Positions 26,084 through 35,842 of a stretch of DNA of 64,000 bases are shown here, piece by piece. The notes under the pieces are model-generated. The model made no database searches. It was not told where the DNA came from and saw only the letters and a program-made list of their open reading frames with translations. The translations under genes were made by a program, and so were the position numbers. Source of the stretch: Erythrobacter sp. (GTDB lineage Bacteria > Pseudomonadota > Alphaproteobacteria > Sphingomonadales > Sphingomonadaceae); contig JAACTB010000007.1 of NCBI GenBank assembly GCA_009993605.1, positions 434,001-498,000 of the forward strand, in the 5' to 3' direction. How positions within the stretch are numbered: the first letter of the stretch is position 1; each line of letters begins with the position of its first letter.

Positions 26084-27139
26084 ATGTCGCGAAACAGGAT
26101 ATTGGTGAGCGTTGTGCTGGCCTCTCTTTGTCTGGGTGTGCCTTCGGTTGCGAGCGCGCAGGCGCCAACCGCGCAAACCTCTTCCGGCATCAGGGTGCTG
26201 GAGCAGACCCGGATCGATGATCGGATGGTGGAACTCCGCATCCAGACCGATGCCGTCCGGGGTGACCTGAAGATCCGCGTTCTGCTTCCCGCTGGTTACG
26301 ACCCGGCCGATCCGCGCCGCTACCCTGTCCTCTATCTCCTCCACGGAGGAAGCAATCCCGCCAATCCCGCGACCTCCTCGGACTGGAGCGACAAGGGTGG
26401 CGTGGTCGAGACGACTGCGGACAGCGATCTGATCGTCGTGATGCCCGACGGCGGAAACGGGGGCTGGTATACCAATTGGGCTTTTCCCGGCAGCGCCGGA
26501 CCGCTGAACTGGCAGACCTTCCACATGGACCAAATGGTTCCGTTCATCGACCAGAATTTCAAGACCGTCGCGAACAAGCGGGGCAGAGCCATCGCAGGCC
26601 TTTCGATGGGCGGATACGGTGCCTTGCGCTATGCGGCGCGCTATCCCGAAAACTTCGCCTTCGTCGCCAGTTTTTCGGGCGCGCTGAACATGCTGAATCC
26701 GCAGCAGCAGCGGGTCATCTATGTGACCGAAAAGGCCGATGGGAAGCCTACCGATGGTCCGTTCGGGATCGGCTCGCCACTGCCGGTCGCTGCCGATGCA
26801 GTGTGGGCAGAGGCCGACCCGGTCGCGAGCACCAGCTTTCCGCCCAGCAACCTCGCCGGAATGAAAGTGGCGCTCTACACCGGTTCGGGCAACACTCCGA
26901 ACGATCCCGAGGCGCCCTTCCCCACCAATGTCGAAGGCGCGATCGAACCGTCGAGCTATCGCCTGGCCATGGCGCTCAACGAAGCGGGCGTGCCGTTCAC
27001 CCTCACCGATTACGGCAGGGGAGAAGGTATCGCCGATTGCGAAGGCGAACACACCTGGGGCTGCTGGACAGCGGCCCTGCGCGATGTCCTCCCCGACATG
27101 ATGGAAGAATTCGACCGGCTCCAACCCGGCGGGGACTAG
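26084..27139 (+). CDS. Secreted esterase (alpha/beta hydrolase, esterase D/antigen 85 type)
   Basis: 351-residue hydrolase of the putative-esterase family that includes S-formylglutathione hydrolases and mycolyltransferases. A clear signal peptide ends near VASAQAPTAQ. The mature part has VLYLLHGGSN (oxyanion region), the nucleophile elbow AGLSMGGYGALRYA with Ser at about residue 180, and a C-terminal segment EGEHTWGCW that should carry the catalytic His. The ATG at 26084 follows AGGAGAGAG at good spacing; an upstream ATG at 25985 lacks a signal peptide. It converges with the GH3 glucosidase, so it may remove acyl decorations from the same glycan (inference). Confidence 0.85.
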   Translation: MSRNRILVSVVLASLCLGVPSVASAQAPTAQTSSGIRVLEQTRIDDRMVELRIQTDAVRGDLKIRVLLPAGYDPADPRRYPVLYLLHGGSNPANPATSSDWSDKGGVVETTADSDLIVVMPDGGNGGWYTNWAFPGSAGPLNWQTFHMDQMVPFIDQNFKTVANKRGRAIAGLSMGGYGALRYAARYPENFAFVASFSGALNMLNPQQQRVIYVTEKADGKPTDGPFGIGSPLPVAADAVWAEADPVASTSFPPSNLAGMKVALYTGSGNTPNDPEAPFPTNVEGAIEPSSYRLAMALNEAGVPFTLTDYGRGEGIADCEGEHTWGCWTAALRDVLPDMMEEFDRLQPGGD

Positions 27140-27148
27140 AACGGTTCA

Positions 27149-27176
27149 CCGTGGGGAGCCTTGACGCCCCCCACGG
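27149..27176. terminator. Convergent intergenic hairpin
   Basis: Perfect 8-bp inverted repeat CCGTGGGG/CCCCACGG with a 12-base loop, located between the converging esterase and GH3 genes. There is no T-run on either strand, so it may be a Rho-assisted or bidirectional end element. Confidence 0.45.
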
Positions 27177-27196
27177 GCTTGGAACCCTAAATCGCT

Positions 27197-29455
27197 TCAA
27201 CCGCCGTTGCGCCAGCTTTTCGCTTCCAGGCGGATTGTCTCGCGCGCGACGATCGTCTCGGCATCGGTGCCGAGCCCGATCTCGTATTCGCCCGTTGGCA
27301 TCGTCCATATCCCATCGCGATTGTCCGCGAGGAGGCGCTTGTCGATCTCGAAATCGAGCCGACGCGCCTCTCCGGCGGGGAGCTCGGCCTTGGCGAAGCC
27401 CACCAGACGCAGCATCGGCTGTCCGTTGCGCGACAGCAGATACAGTTGCGGCACCGCGGCACCGGGCCGCTCCCCGGCATTGCTGACGCGGACGGAGGCG
27501 CGGTCCCTCTCCAACGTGAAGCCCTCGAATGCGAACTTGGTGTATCCCAGCCCGAAGCCGAACGGAAATAGCGCGTCCGCCTGTTTGCGGGCGAGCCAGC
27601 GATAGCCGATCTCGGCGCCTTCCACGTCGTAATCGGCGACCAGCTCGTAACCCGGGCTGGGTTCGCTTCCGGTGAAATCGAGCCCCAGTTCGAGCGCACC
27701 GGGCACTTCGGGACGAGGCAGATCCTGTGTCGACCGGGGGAAGGTCAGCGGCAGGCGTCCGCCTGGATAGGCATCGCCAGAGATGACCTCGGCGATCGCC
27801 TCGCCGCCCCTTATGCCGGGATACCAGGCCTGGAGGACGGCGGCGCTCTCGTCGAGCCACGGCATGGCGATCGGGCCGCCCGTTTCGAGGACGACGATGG
27901 TGCGCGGATTGGCCTTGGCGACGGCGGCGATCAGCGCATCCTGCCCGTCCGGGAGAGACAGGTCGGGAAGGTCGAAACCCTCGCTCATCCACTGGGTCGC
28001 GAACACGATGACGACATCGGCCAAACCGGCAAGCGCCACAGCATCGCTGACATAGCGCCCGTCGCGAAAATCGATCCGCGCTTCGGGATAGCGCTCACGC
28101 AGCGCCTTGAGCGGGGAAGAGCGATGATATTGCTGGGTCAGCACGCGGGAATACGGGCCGATATCGCCGTAGGGGCGGATAATCGCCGCGCCGCCCTCGC
28201 CATGTGCTTGGCTGGACCCCGCGCCCGAAAGGACCCCGGCATCGGCATAGCCGCCGACCACAAGGATACGCCTGGGCGCCTCGGCGAGCGGCAGGATTCC
28301 GCCCTCGTTCCGCAGCAGCACCATTCCCGCCGTCGCGACATCCTTCGACGCCTCGGCATTGGCTTGGTAGTCGATCGCTCCGCTCGGTTCGGCAGGGTCC
28401 TGGTCCAGTCCGAAGCGATAGACCGCGGTCAGTATACGTTCGTTCATCGCATCGAGCTGCGCATCCCAGCGTGGGTCGGCGTTCGCGCGGGCGAGCAGTT
28501 GGTCTTCGAAATAGACTTCCTTGTCGAGCGATGCGGCGGATTGCTGGTCCAGCCCGGCGATCGCCGCCTGGAGCGAGGGGACGGCGCCCCAATCCGACAT
28601 CACGAAGCCGGGATAGCCCCAAGTCTCGCGCAGCACGTCGGTCAGCAGCCATTCGCTGGCGCAGGCATTCTCGCCATTGACCTTGTTGTAAGCGCACATA
28701 ACCGCGCCGGGCTCGCCTTCTTCGAGAGCGATCTCGAAGGCGAGCAGGTCACTTTCGCGCGCCGCGTCGCGTCCGATCCGAACGTCGATGAAGCGTCGTC
28801 CGGTTTCCTGCCCGTTCAGCGCGAAGTGCTTGACCGTGGAAATGATGCGGTTCGACTGAATGCCGCGCACCGATGCCCCGGCGAGCTTCCCGGTCAGGAG
28901 CGGATCTTCGGAGAAATATTCGAACGTTCGGCCATTGCGCGGGTCGCGCGTCAGATTGGCCCCGCCCGCAAGGAGGATGTCGAACCCCTTGGCCCTCGCC
29001 TCGCTGCCGATGATCCGCCCCATCCGCTCGATCAGCGCGGGATCGAAACTGGCGCCTTGCGAGACGCTGGAGGGAAAGGGGGTGGCGAAATCGCCTCTCA
29101 GACCAGCGATATAGGTGACACCCAACGGCCCGTCCGTTTCGTGCAGTGGCGGGATACCAAGCCGGGGGATCCCGGGTATGTACCCCGCACCGGGAATTGC
29201 TTCATCGGGAATAGGGCCGGGAAACGGGATCGCGCGATATCCCCTCGTAAGGGTTACTCGCTCGGCGCCCTCCATCTGTTCGACCGTCTGCGATGCCTTG
29301 GCTGCCGCTGCCTGCCATTCGTCCGATCGAGTCCACTCCTGCGCCGGCTCGCCTCCACCCGACTCGTCCTGAGCGGCAAGCGGCGTCGCGAGCGGTAGCG
29401 CGAGGATGGCGAGCGCGATGTGCGAGGCTGTTCCGGTTCTGGTTCGGCGGGTCAT
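27197..29455 (-). CDS. GH3 beta-glucosidase (exported)
   Basis: 752-residue glycoside hydrolase family 3 enzyme. A signal peptide precedes AAQDESGGG. The GH3 N-domain has AKGFDILLAGGANLTRDPRNGRTFEYFSEDPLL in split form, VKHFALNGQE with the substrate-binding Lys-His, and the nucleophile Asp in GFVMSDWGA at about residue 290. The GH3 C-domain and a C-terminal fibronectin III-like domain (QLYLLSRNG) follow. It releases glucose or related sugars from beta-glucosides in the periplasm. Its ATG overlaps the TonB receptor stop by one base, so the two form an uptake/cleavage pair. Confidence 0.94.
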   Translation of the reverse strand: MTRRTRTGTASHIALAILALPLATPLAAQDESGGGEPAQEWTRSDEWQAAAAKASQTVEQMEGAERVTLTRGYRAIPFPGPIPDEAIPGAGYIPGIPRLGIPPLHETDGPLGVTYIAGLRGDFATPFPSSVSQGASFDPALIERMGRIIGSEARAKGFDILLAGGANLTRDPRNGRTFEYFSEDPLLTGKLAGASVRGIQSNRIISTVKHFALNGQETGRRFIDVRIGRDAARESDLLAFEIALEEGEPGAVMCAYNKVNGENACASEWLLTDVLRETWGYPGFVMSDWGAVPSLQAAIAGLDQQSAASLDKEVYFEDQLLARANADPRWDAQLDAMNERILTAVYRFGLDQDPAEPSGAIDYQANAEASKDVATAGMVLLRNEGGILPLAEAPRRILVVGGYADAGVLSGAGSSQAHGEGGAAIIRPYGDIGPYSRVLTQQYHRSSPLKALRERYPEARIDFRDGRYVSDAVALAGLADVVIVFATQWMSEGFDLPDLSLPDGQDALIAAVAKANPRTIVVLETGGPIAMPWLDESAAVLQAWYPGIRGGEAIAEVISGDAYPGGRLPLTFPRSTQDLPRPEVPGALELGLDFTGSEPSPGYELVADYDVEGAEIGYRWLARKQADALFPFGFGLGYTKFAFEGFTLERDRASVRVSNAGERPGAAVPQLYLLSRNGQPMLRLVGFAKAELPAGEARRLDFEIDKRLLADNRDGIWTMPTGEYEIGLGTDAETIVARETIRLEAKSWRNGG

Positions 29456-31689
29456 CAGAAATCCACTCCCACTCGGACTCCGAAAGTGCGTGGATCGGCG
29501 AAGGTCGCACTGCCGAACGGGATCGCGATGCCCGAGTCAGCGCTCGTCAGCGTGATCTCGTTTTCGAGATTGCGGGCAAAGGCCGACACCGTCAGGCCGT
29601 TCGCGTCGTTGCGATAGGTCAGGGTGATATCAGTCTTGGTGTAGCCGGGCTGATAGAATTCGATCAGTCGTTCGAGATCGGTGAGGTCGTATTCGCTGCT
29701 GAACTGCGTCCGCACCATCGCCTCGACACCGCCATTCGTGCCCACATCGATCGTATAGGACGCACCGACATAACCCGACAGGTCGGGGCTGCGCGACAGG
29801 CTGCGACCTGAGAAATCAACGCCCGGTGCGGGCTGGAAATCGTCATAGCGCGCATCGAGCAGATTGACCCCGGCTTCGAGCCGCAGTCCCGCCAAGGGCA
29901 CGAACACGCCCTCGAGCTCGATCCCGTCGATCTTAGCAAGCGCCGCGTTGCGCGTAAGCTGGCACGGCGCGCCGCAGATATTGCTCGTCTGCGAAAGCTG
30001 GAGATTGCTGTAGTCGTAATGAAAGAGCGCGCCGTTCAGACGCAGCGAGCGGTCGGCATTGGCGAGCTTGAAGCCGAGTTCGTAGGCAGTCAGCGTTTCC
30101 GGCTCGTAATACAGGGCATCCGCGGTGAAGCGGCAACCGGGCTGCGTGCCGATCTCGCACCCGTCGTTGAAGCCGCCCGCCTTGTATCCCGTCGCGACAT
30201 AACCGTAGAGCAACCCGATCGGGCTCGCATAATCGAGGCCGACGCGCCAGGTCACCTTGTCGAAACTGGCGGCAGCGTCGTTGACCTGCAGGACGATACG
30301 ATTGCCGGGGATCATGACGGCGGGATTGGTATCGAAGGCGGTTTCGCCGACGCGGGATTTGTCGTCATAGGAATACCGCGCGCCGAGGGTCGCTGTCAGA
30401 TCGTCGATGATCTCGTAACTCGCCTGCCCGAAGACGGACTTGTTCTTCGCTTTTGTAGGTCCCTGGACGAATTCGTAATTGGTCGCGAAGGCGGGCAGGC
30501 CGAGCACTTGAGGGTTGAGCAGGGTCAGCCTGACGAAGGATTCCTCGCTGAAGAAATATCCGCCGAACTGAGCTGCGAACCGGTCGCCATTGGAATAGGC
30601 CAGACGCAATTCGTGGCTCTGCTGGGACTGCTCCCCGCTCAGCGTCGCGGGGACGCGACCGCCCACCAGCGTCGTTTGCAGCGAATTGGGAAACTCCCGG
30701 TAACTGCCGAGATAGGTCAGCGTGAAATCCCCCGGGCTCCATTCGAACTGGCCGGTGACGCCCCGGTCGGTGATATCGCGAATGGGCTCCTGACCCTGGC
30801 GGAAAGTGTTGGTGCGCGCCGCCTTGGCATCCGGGTCGAGATAGGTCGGGCGGGTTCCCGGCACGATGCCGGAGAAGAAATTGGCGAGCGGTACGGCGTT
30901 GATCGTGCGCCCTCCGATATCCGAATAATCGCCGATGACGTCGATCCGCACATCCGGCGCCGGTTCGAAGCGGAGCGAGACGCGGCCCGACAGATTGTTC
31001 TTGAAGGGATCGTATTCGTACCCGTCATCGGTTCCGTTGATGATGTAGGAATCGCGCCGGTCAAGATTGCCCGCCACGCGTATGGCGAGGATGTCCGCCA
31101 CGGGAATGTTGACCGCCCCGCTCGCCACGATGTGGTCGTAGCTTTCGTAAGTCAGGCTGGCGGTGCCGGAAAATTCATCCATGACGGGCCGGCGGCTGAG
31201 AACGTTGATGAGCCCGGCGGTCGTGTTGCGACCGTAGAGCGTCCCTTGGGGTCCGCGCAGCACCTCCACTCGCTCGACATCGAAGAAGCTGACCTCCTGG
31301 GCCTGCGGGCGCGCGATGTAGATATCGTTAACGAGGAAGCCGGCGGACGGATCGCCCTTCTCGCTGTCGTCGTCGGACGTCACCCCACGGATCGTGATCT
31401 GAAGGCCGTTATCGCGCACGATCGAGAGGTTGGGCGCCGCCTTTTCGAGCTGCGTGGGATTGGTGATGCCCTGCTCCTGCAAGTCTTCCCCTGAAATCGC
31501 GCTCAGAGCCACCGGGGTCTCGTCGGCGACCGAGCGTGTCCGGTTAGCCGTGACGATAATGAGGCCGGAATCCCCCGGCTCCGCCATTTCCTGATCATCT
31601 GCCGGGACCGCAGGGGCGGCTTGCGCCGAAACGATCGAGGGATGGACGACGCTGGCAAAAGCGACGAGCCTCAAATGCTTCATTTTCAT
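29455..31689 (-). CDS. TonB-dependent outer-membrane receptor
   Basis: 744-residue receptor. A signal peptide (MKMKHLRLVAFASVV...SAQA) is followed by a TonB-box-like GLIIVTANRTRSV, a plug domain with ITIRGV, VERVEVLRGPQGTLYGRNTTAG and INVLSRRP, then a 22-strand-type barrel ending in GVRVGVDF with the terminal Phe typical of BAM substrates. The start at ATG 31689 has GGAGA eight bases upstream; a longer frame to 31752 adds a non-signal leader. Together with the GH3 enzyme it probably imports a glucoside or glycoconjugate. The substrate cannot be predicted from the sequence. Confidence 0.93.
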   Translation of the reverse strand: MKMKHLRLVAFASVVHPSIVSAQAAPAVPADDQEMAEPGDSGLIIVTANRTRSVADETPVALSAISGEDLQEQGITNPTQLEKAAPNLSIVRDNGLQITIRGVTSDDDSEKGDPSAGFLVNDIYIARPQAQEVSFFDVERVEVLRGPQGTLYGRNTTAGLINVLSRRPVMDEFSGTASLTYESYDHIVASGAVNIPVADILAIRVAGNLDRRDSYIINGTDDGYEYDPFKNNLSGRVSLRFEPAPDVRIDVIGDYSDIGGRTINAVPLANFFSGIVPGTRPTYLDPDAKAARTNTFRQGQEPIRDITDRGVTGQFEWSPGDFTLTYLGSYREFPNSLQTTLVGGRVPATLSGEQSQQSHELRLAYSNGDRFAAQFGGYFFSEESFVRLTLLNPQVLGLPAFATNYEFVQGPTKAKNKSVFGQASYEIIDDLTATLGARYSYDDKSRVGETAFDTNPAVMIPGNRIVLQVNDAAASFDKVTWRVGLDYASPIGLLYGYVATGYKAGGFNDGCEIGTQPGCRFTADALYYEPETLTAYELGFKLANADRSLRLNGALFHYDYSNLQLSQTSNICGAPCQLTRNAALAKIDGIELEGVFVPLAGLRLEAGVNLLDARYDDFQPAPGVDFSGRSLSRSPDLSGYVGASYTIDVGTNGGVEAMVRTQFSSEYDLTDLERLIEFYQPGYTKTDITLTYRNDANGLTVSAFARNLENEITLTSADSGIAIPFGSATFADPRTFGVRVGVDF

Positions 31690-31818
31690 GGCCGTTCTCT
31701 CCCGGTTTGTCTCTCCGGGCTCGTGGTACGCCCACTTTATCTCCATAGTCAAGATACTTGATTGTTGAGATATATAGGCTGGCGCTCTCGATGCACGATG
31801 AAGAATGAACCTTGATTG

Positions 31819-32048
31819 ATGGCGGTGCTGAAACCGCTCGACGACGAGATGGCGCTAGTCATGCAGGCGGTCGACGAACTGGTCATGGAGGGACCCATCG
31901 CGCCCGAGACGTTCGCGCGCATCCGCTCGACCTTCGGGGATCACACCGCGATCGACCTCAACTGGACGGTCGGCCAGTATTGCTGACCGCCAGAGTCGAG
32001 CCCAATCCCGATATCGCCGACGATCCCTTGCTTGGACTATTCGTGTGA
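31819..32048 (+). pseudogene. Carboxymuconolactone decarboxylase-family remnant
   Basis: A 55-codon frame (31819-31986) reads like the C-terminal half of a carboxymuconolactone decarboxylase-like protein: AVDELVMEGPIAPETFARIRS, then DLNWTVGQY, where intact members usually read VGQYNM. A stop follows, but in another frame the sequence continues LLTARVEPNPDIADDPLLGL up to 32048, a plausible family tail. The N-terminal part is absent and one frameshift is present. It sits directly against the SDR remnant, suggesting a dead two-gene operon. Family assignment is from memory of consensus. Confidence 0.45.
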
Positions 32049-32179
32049 GCGGGCGTCTGGCGTGCAAGCGTATCGCGATCCTCGGCGCGGGCCAGACCCG
32101 CGGCGATACGGAGGGCAGTGGCCGCGCGATGGCCCGCATCTGCTTTCTCTTGAAGGCGCCCCGACGTTCGGCCAGATGA
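32045..32179 (+). pseudogene. Short-chain dehydrogenase (SDR) N-terminal remnant
   Basis: GTG at 32045, overlapping the previous remnant's final TGA (GTGA), begins RLACKRIAILGAGQTRGDTEGSGRAMAR, which matches the Rossmann start of SDR proteins (typically RLAGKRIAI.GAGQT.G...GNGRA.A). After about 31 residues the frame degrades; in another frame LEGAPTFGQM may continue it before all similarity ends near 32190. The remaining 200 residues with the YxxxK site are gone. Intact overlap with the remnant upstream points to a former catabolic operon. Confidence 0.5.
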
Positions 32180-32355
32180 CCGCCATTCGGAGCGATCAAG
32201 GACGCTTCAGACATGACGCAAATTGCGTAATAGAGAACGCCGGCCTTCCATATTTGTCGATCTTCACGAAGAAAAGCCGCTTCGTTTCGAGAACCACAAT
32301 TTAATCTGTTACATCGATAACCCTTAGTGAAAGCTACGATAAACAAGGGGATGTC

Positions 32356-34131
32356 GTGAAAGCTATTGCTGACAGCGTTTGGCAAACTGCCGTTGCCGAT
32401 GACACCTCACTTGGCGGTAGGATTGGGAATGCGTCAGACGTCTTGATCGACAGGGAAAAATTCGCCGAGGCGAGCGGATTGGGTATCGTGACCGCCGACA
32501 GTGACGGAAAAGTCACGAGCTGGAATCTCGCAGCCGAGCGTATTTTCGGAATCGCTCGCGATATCGCGTTGGGCCAGTCGATGGAGATCATCATCCCTGA
32601 GCGGTTTCGCGCTGCTCATCGGGCCGGCATTCAGCGGATCGCGGCCGGGGGGACATCGTCGCTTCTGGGGCAGACCATCGAAGTCATCGCCATCAAGGCG
32701 GACGGATCCGAGTTCCCGATCGCGCTGTCCCTGGCCTCCTGGAAATCCGAAGACGTGGTTCACTTCGGCGCGTTCATTCTTGATATCTCCGAGCGGCGTT
32801 CCGCCGAGATGAAATTGGAGCATCGGGCCAAGCACGATCAGCTAACCCGGCTATTGGGTCAACAAGCCTTCCAGGCTGAGCTGCGTGCAGCGATGGCGGA
32901 GGGCAATCCCGTCGCATTGATCACTTTTGATCTTGATGGCTTCAAGAACATCAACGATTCGCTTGGTCACGCAGTGGGGGACGCATTGCTGCAATCCCTC
33001 GCCGTCAGGCTCAGGGCCATTGCAGAGCCTTCATGGATCATCGGGCGTATGGGCGGGGACGAGTTCGCCATCGCGGTGAAGACCGATGCGACACCCCGCG
33101 AAATACTCTTTCTCGCGCGAAAGTTGCTGAAAAGCCTGAGCGGTCAGTTCAACGTGGCAGGTCACCAATTGCACCTGTTCGCAAGCCTCGGGATCGCTCT
33201 CGCTCCGGTCGACAGCAGCGACCCCGACGAATTGATGACGCTGGCCGATCGCGCCATGCTTCAGGCGAAGCGAAGGGGTGGACGCAAGGTCCGGCTGTTC
33301 GACCAGACCATGCGAGCAGAAATCACGGCTCGCCGGATGCTCAGCGACGCTCTGCGGACGGCGCAGCACGCCAATGAGTGGGAATTGCTGTTTCAGCCCC
33401 AGTTCGACCTTCGCGATCTAAAATGTGTCGGCGCCGAAGCGTTATTGCGCTGGCGACACCCGGAATGGGGATTGATGAAACCCTCGGCTTTCCTGCCGGT
33501 GCTCGAAACCCACTCCGTCGCCTATGAGGTCGGGCAATGGGTCTTGGCAGAAAGTTGCCGCCGCCTTGTAGAATGGCGCAAGGCAGGGCTCGCGATACCT
33601 CGCGTCAGTTGCAATCTTTTCGCGGCGCAGTTCCACTCATCCTCGCTCGCGGATCGTGTGCTGCAAGAGCTCGCCAACAACGATCTGCAGCCCAGCGATC
33701 TCGAACTGGAGATAACCGAGACAATCGCGCTCAAGCTCGACAAAACAAGCCTGCATCCGCTTTTCGAATTGAAGGAAAGCGGGGTCGGTGTGGCGCTGGA
33801 CGATTTTGGGACCGGCTTCGCATCGCTGACGACCTTGACCCGAGCCCCGATCACGCAGCTGAAAATCGACCGGCGCTTCGTGGAGAACATCGTCGACGAT
33901 GATCACAGTTCGGCAGTCGTCGCTGGAATGGTGGCCATCAGTGAAAGACTGAAAGTCGGTCTTATCGCGGAGGGTGTCGAAACGTCGGATCAAGCCGACC
34001 AATTGCGCGCCATGGGATGCAACGTGGTTCAGGGTTATCTCTTCGGCCAGCCTATGAGCGCGGAGGAATTCGAGACAGTGGTAGGAAATTCGAAGCAAGC
34101 CTGCGCCAAGACTGCCGATAAGGGATCGTAA
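32356..34131 (+). CDS. PAS-GGDEF-EAL c-di-GMP signalling protein
   Basis: 591-residue cytoplasmic protein. The PAS domain (about 35-150) includes GLGIVTADSDGKVTSWN and VHFGAFILDISERR. The diguanylate cyclase domain holds an intact GGDEF (RMGGDEFAIAV, about residue 233) with DLDGFKNINDSLGH. The phosphodiesterase domain has an intact EAL (GAEALLRWRHPEWG, about residue 360), LELEITE, LDDFGTGFASL, and the EGVET loop. Both catalytic sites therefore look active, so it may switch by the PAS signal. The GTG start at 32356 follows AAGGGG. No transmembrane segment. It stands alone. Confidence 0.94.
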   Translation: MKAIADSVWQTAVADDTSLGGRIGNASDVLIDREKFAEASGLGIVTADSDGKVTSWNLAAERIFGIARDIALGQSMEIIIPERFRAAHRAGIQRIAAGGTSSLLGQTIEVIAIKADGSEFPIALSLASWKSEDVVHFGAFILDISERRSAEMKLEHRAKHDQLTRLLGQQAFQAELRAAMAEGNPVALITFDLDGFKNINDSLGHAVGDALLQSLAVRLRAIAEPSWIIGRMGGDEFAIAVKTDATPREILFLARKLLKSLSGQFNVAGHQLHLFASLGIALAPVDSSDPDELMTLADRAMLQAKRRGGRKVRLFDQTMRAEITARRMLSDALRTAQHANEWELLFQPQFDLRDLKCVGAEALLRWRHPEWGLMKPSAFLPVLETHSVAYEVGQWVLAESCRRLVEWRKAGLAIPRVSCNLFAAQFHSSSLADRVLQELANNDLQPSDLELEITETIALKLDKTSLHPLFELKESGVGVALDDFGTGFASLTTLTRAPITQLKIDRRFVENIVDDDHSSAVVAGMVAISERLKVGLIAEGVETSDQADQLRAMGCNVVQGYLFGQPMSAEEFETVVGNSKQACAKTADKGS

Positions 34132-34436
34132 GATTTGCGATGAAGCCGGTTGCCCGGATGATGGGTCGACGATCCGAGAAAAGCGACAACCCCGACAATA
34201 CTCGCGCGGTGCTGCCAGCATAAAGGCCGCGTGGACTTGCTTTCTCCCAATGGCAGCAGGGATAGCGTGCGTTTCACTAGAAAACGCCACGCGTCGAAAT
34301 CCACGACGTTCGATTGGTTGCAATCGCTTCCTGAACGCTGCGTTCGGTTGGACAATACCGAATGGACCATGGTCGAGGCCGTCGGTCTCAGCTCTGCTCC
34401 GAACGCCTGCTTAGCCCAATGATCGCGTCTTTCGCT
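34132..34436. other. Gap with no supported gene
   Basis: About 300 bases between the GGDEF-EAL gene and the porin. A 63-codon plus-strand frame (34231-34422) lacks any recognisable domain or ribosome-binding site and I do not call it. No convincing hairpin or repeat. Confidence 0.5.
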
Positions 34437-35816
34437 TCAGAACGTCGCTGTCACGTCGAGATAGCCATAAACCGGATTGCCGAAACCGTTCGCGTTCGGA
34501 GCCTCGCGCAGGAAGCGCCCGTTGAAGAGAACCGCCCCGCCAGTATCCAGGCGGAGGAATTCCGGCACGAGCCAATAGCGCAGTCTCGTCTCGATTTGGT
34601 GTCCTCCGAACGAGCCCGATCGGGCCGTCTCGTCGCGCACGCCGGTGTTGGCGAAGCTGTCGCTCGGACTATCGAGCCACGCGGCGCGGTATTTGATGAA
34701 CCCGTCGAGACGCGGCGACGGCTTGAATTCGAAATCCGCTCCGACTGCGCTGATATTATTGCGCCCCAGCGGCCCGTAGATCCCGGTCGGACCGTAATCG
34801 AACCGGCGTGGGCCGTAGAGGCTGTCGAACCGTCCGTAATCGCCGCCAGCCTTGTCGCCGGTCGCCAGATCGTAGACCGCGGCCAGGCGCGGTTGCCACG
34901 ATGCGTCGAAGCGGCGTCCGATCTCGGCGTGGAGGAAGTGGGCGGATACATCCTGCTTCGCTGCGCCGGGGGCGGTCGAGACGCTGTGTTCTCCGAACTG
35001 ATAGGCGTATTCGACCTGGTAATCGATCCGGCCGATTTTGGGCGCGCGCAGGACGCGCAGACCGGGCGTGAAAAGCCGCCGGTCGCGCGTCGCGTTGTCC
35101 GGCCGGTCGTCCTCGTCGAGACCGTAGATATAGAGTTCGGCGGTGTGATCGGCGATCTTCGTCGTGCCGAACAGACCGTAGAAAAGGAGGTCGCTGCCCT
35201 CGCGATCCCATTCGACCTCGTTGTCGAGGATCGAAGCTTTGTCGGCGGGCAGACGCTGCTGCGGCATGGTAAAGAAGGCGGTAAGCGCGCGCTCCTCGCT
35301 ACCCTTCACGTCGAACCGCGCGCCGGTGAAGGCATTGGTGGCGTTGCGGAAATTGTTGCGCCCGACCAGCCTGCGCGAACCGAGATCCATGGTGAAGCGT
35401 CCCGCCGTCAGCGTGGCCTGCGTTCCCATGCCGAAACCGTCGCCGACGTCGAGCCCTATATAGGCCTGGACCAGTTCGAGCGCATTGACGTCGCCATTGC
35501 CGACCGAACTGCCTTCGTCCCCGCCATAGGCACGTGCGTCATACAATTCGCCTCCGATACGGACGGGGCCGGCATCGTATTCGGCGGCGAGCGTAAAACG
35601 CATGGTGACGAGATCGTCGTTCCGGTCGAGACCGGGGCGGAACTGGTTGCCCAGCGCTTCGTAGCGGACGCGCGCGCTGCCGGTAATGGTCAGCCCCTCG
35701 GGGTCACCGAGCGCCTCCTGCAACGTGAAAGGCTCGCTATCCTTTTCCTGCGCGAAGGCGGGCGTGGCAGGCAGAACGCAAGCGAGCGCGAGCGCTCCGG
35801 CATATCCAGGACGCAT
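34437..35816 (-). CDS. Alginate-export-family outer-membrane porin
   Basis: 459-residue beta-barrel protein of the alginate-export (AlgE-like) domain type. A signal peptide ends near TPAFAQEKD. The N-terminus of the mature part reads LTITGSARVRYEALGNQFRPG, a typical first-strand region; alternating aromatic/polar strands run to the end (VYGYLDVTATF, terminal Phe). ATG 35816 is preferred because GAGGA lies eight bases upstream; ATG 35831 lacks an SD. It lies 26 bp downstream of cysA as the last gene of the sulfate operon, so I infer it lets sulfate or another sulfur-containing anion across the outer membrane. Alginate itself is not implied. Confidence 0.85.
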   Translation of the reverse strand: MRPGYAGALALACVLPATPAFAQEKDSEPFTLQEALGDPEGLTITGSARVRYEALGNQFRPGLDRNDDLVTMRFTLAAEYDAGPVRIGGELYDARAYGGDEGSSVGNGDVNALELVQAYIGLDVGDGFGMGTQATLTAGRFTMDLGSRRLVGRNNFRNATNAFTGARFDVKGSEERALTAFFTMPQQRLPADKASILDNEVEWDREGSDLLFYGLFGTTKIADHTAELYIYGLDEDDRPDNATRDRRLFTPGLRVLRAPKIGRIDYQVEYAYQFGEHSVSTAPGAAKQDVSAHFLHAEIGRRFDASWQPRLAAVYDLATGDKAGGDYGRFDSLYGPRRFDYGPTGIYGPLGRNNISAVGADFEFKPSPRLDGFIKYRAAWLDSPSDSFANTGVRDETARSGSFGGHQIETRLRYWLVPEFLRLDTGGAVLFNGRFLREAPNANGFGNPVYGYLDVTATF

Positions 35817-35842
35817 GGTCGAAATCCTCATGGGAAATCGGA

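Noticed and set aside
34231..34422. 63-codon frame between GGDEF-EAL and porin genes
   Set aside because: No SD, domain, or overlap support.
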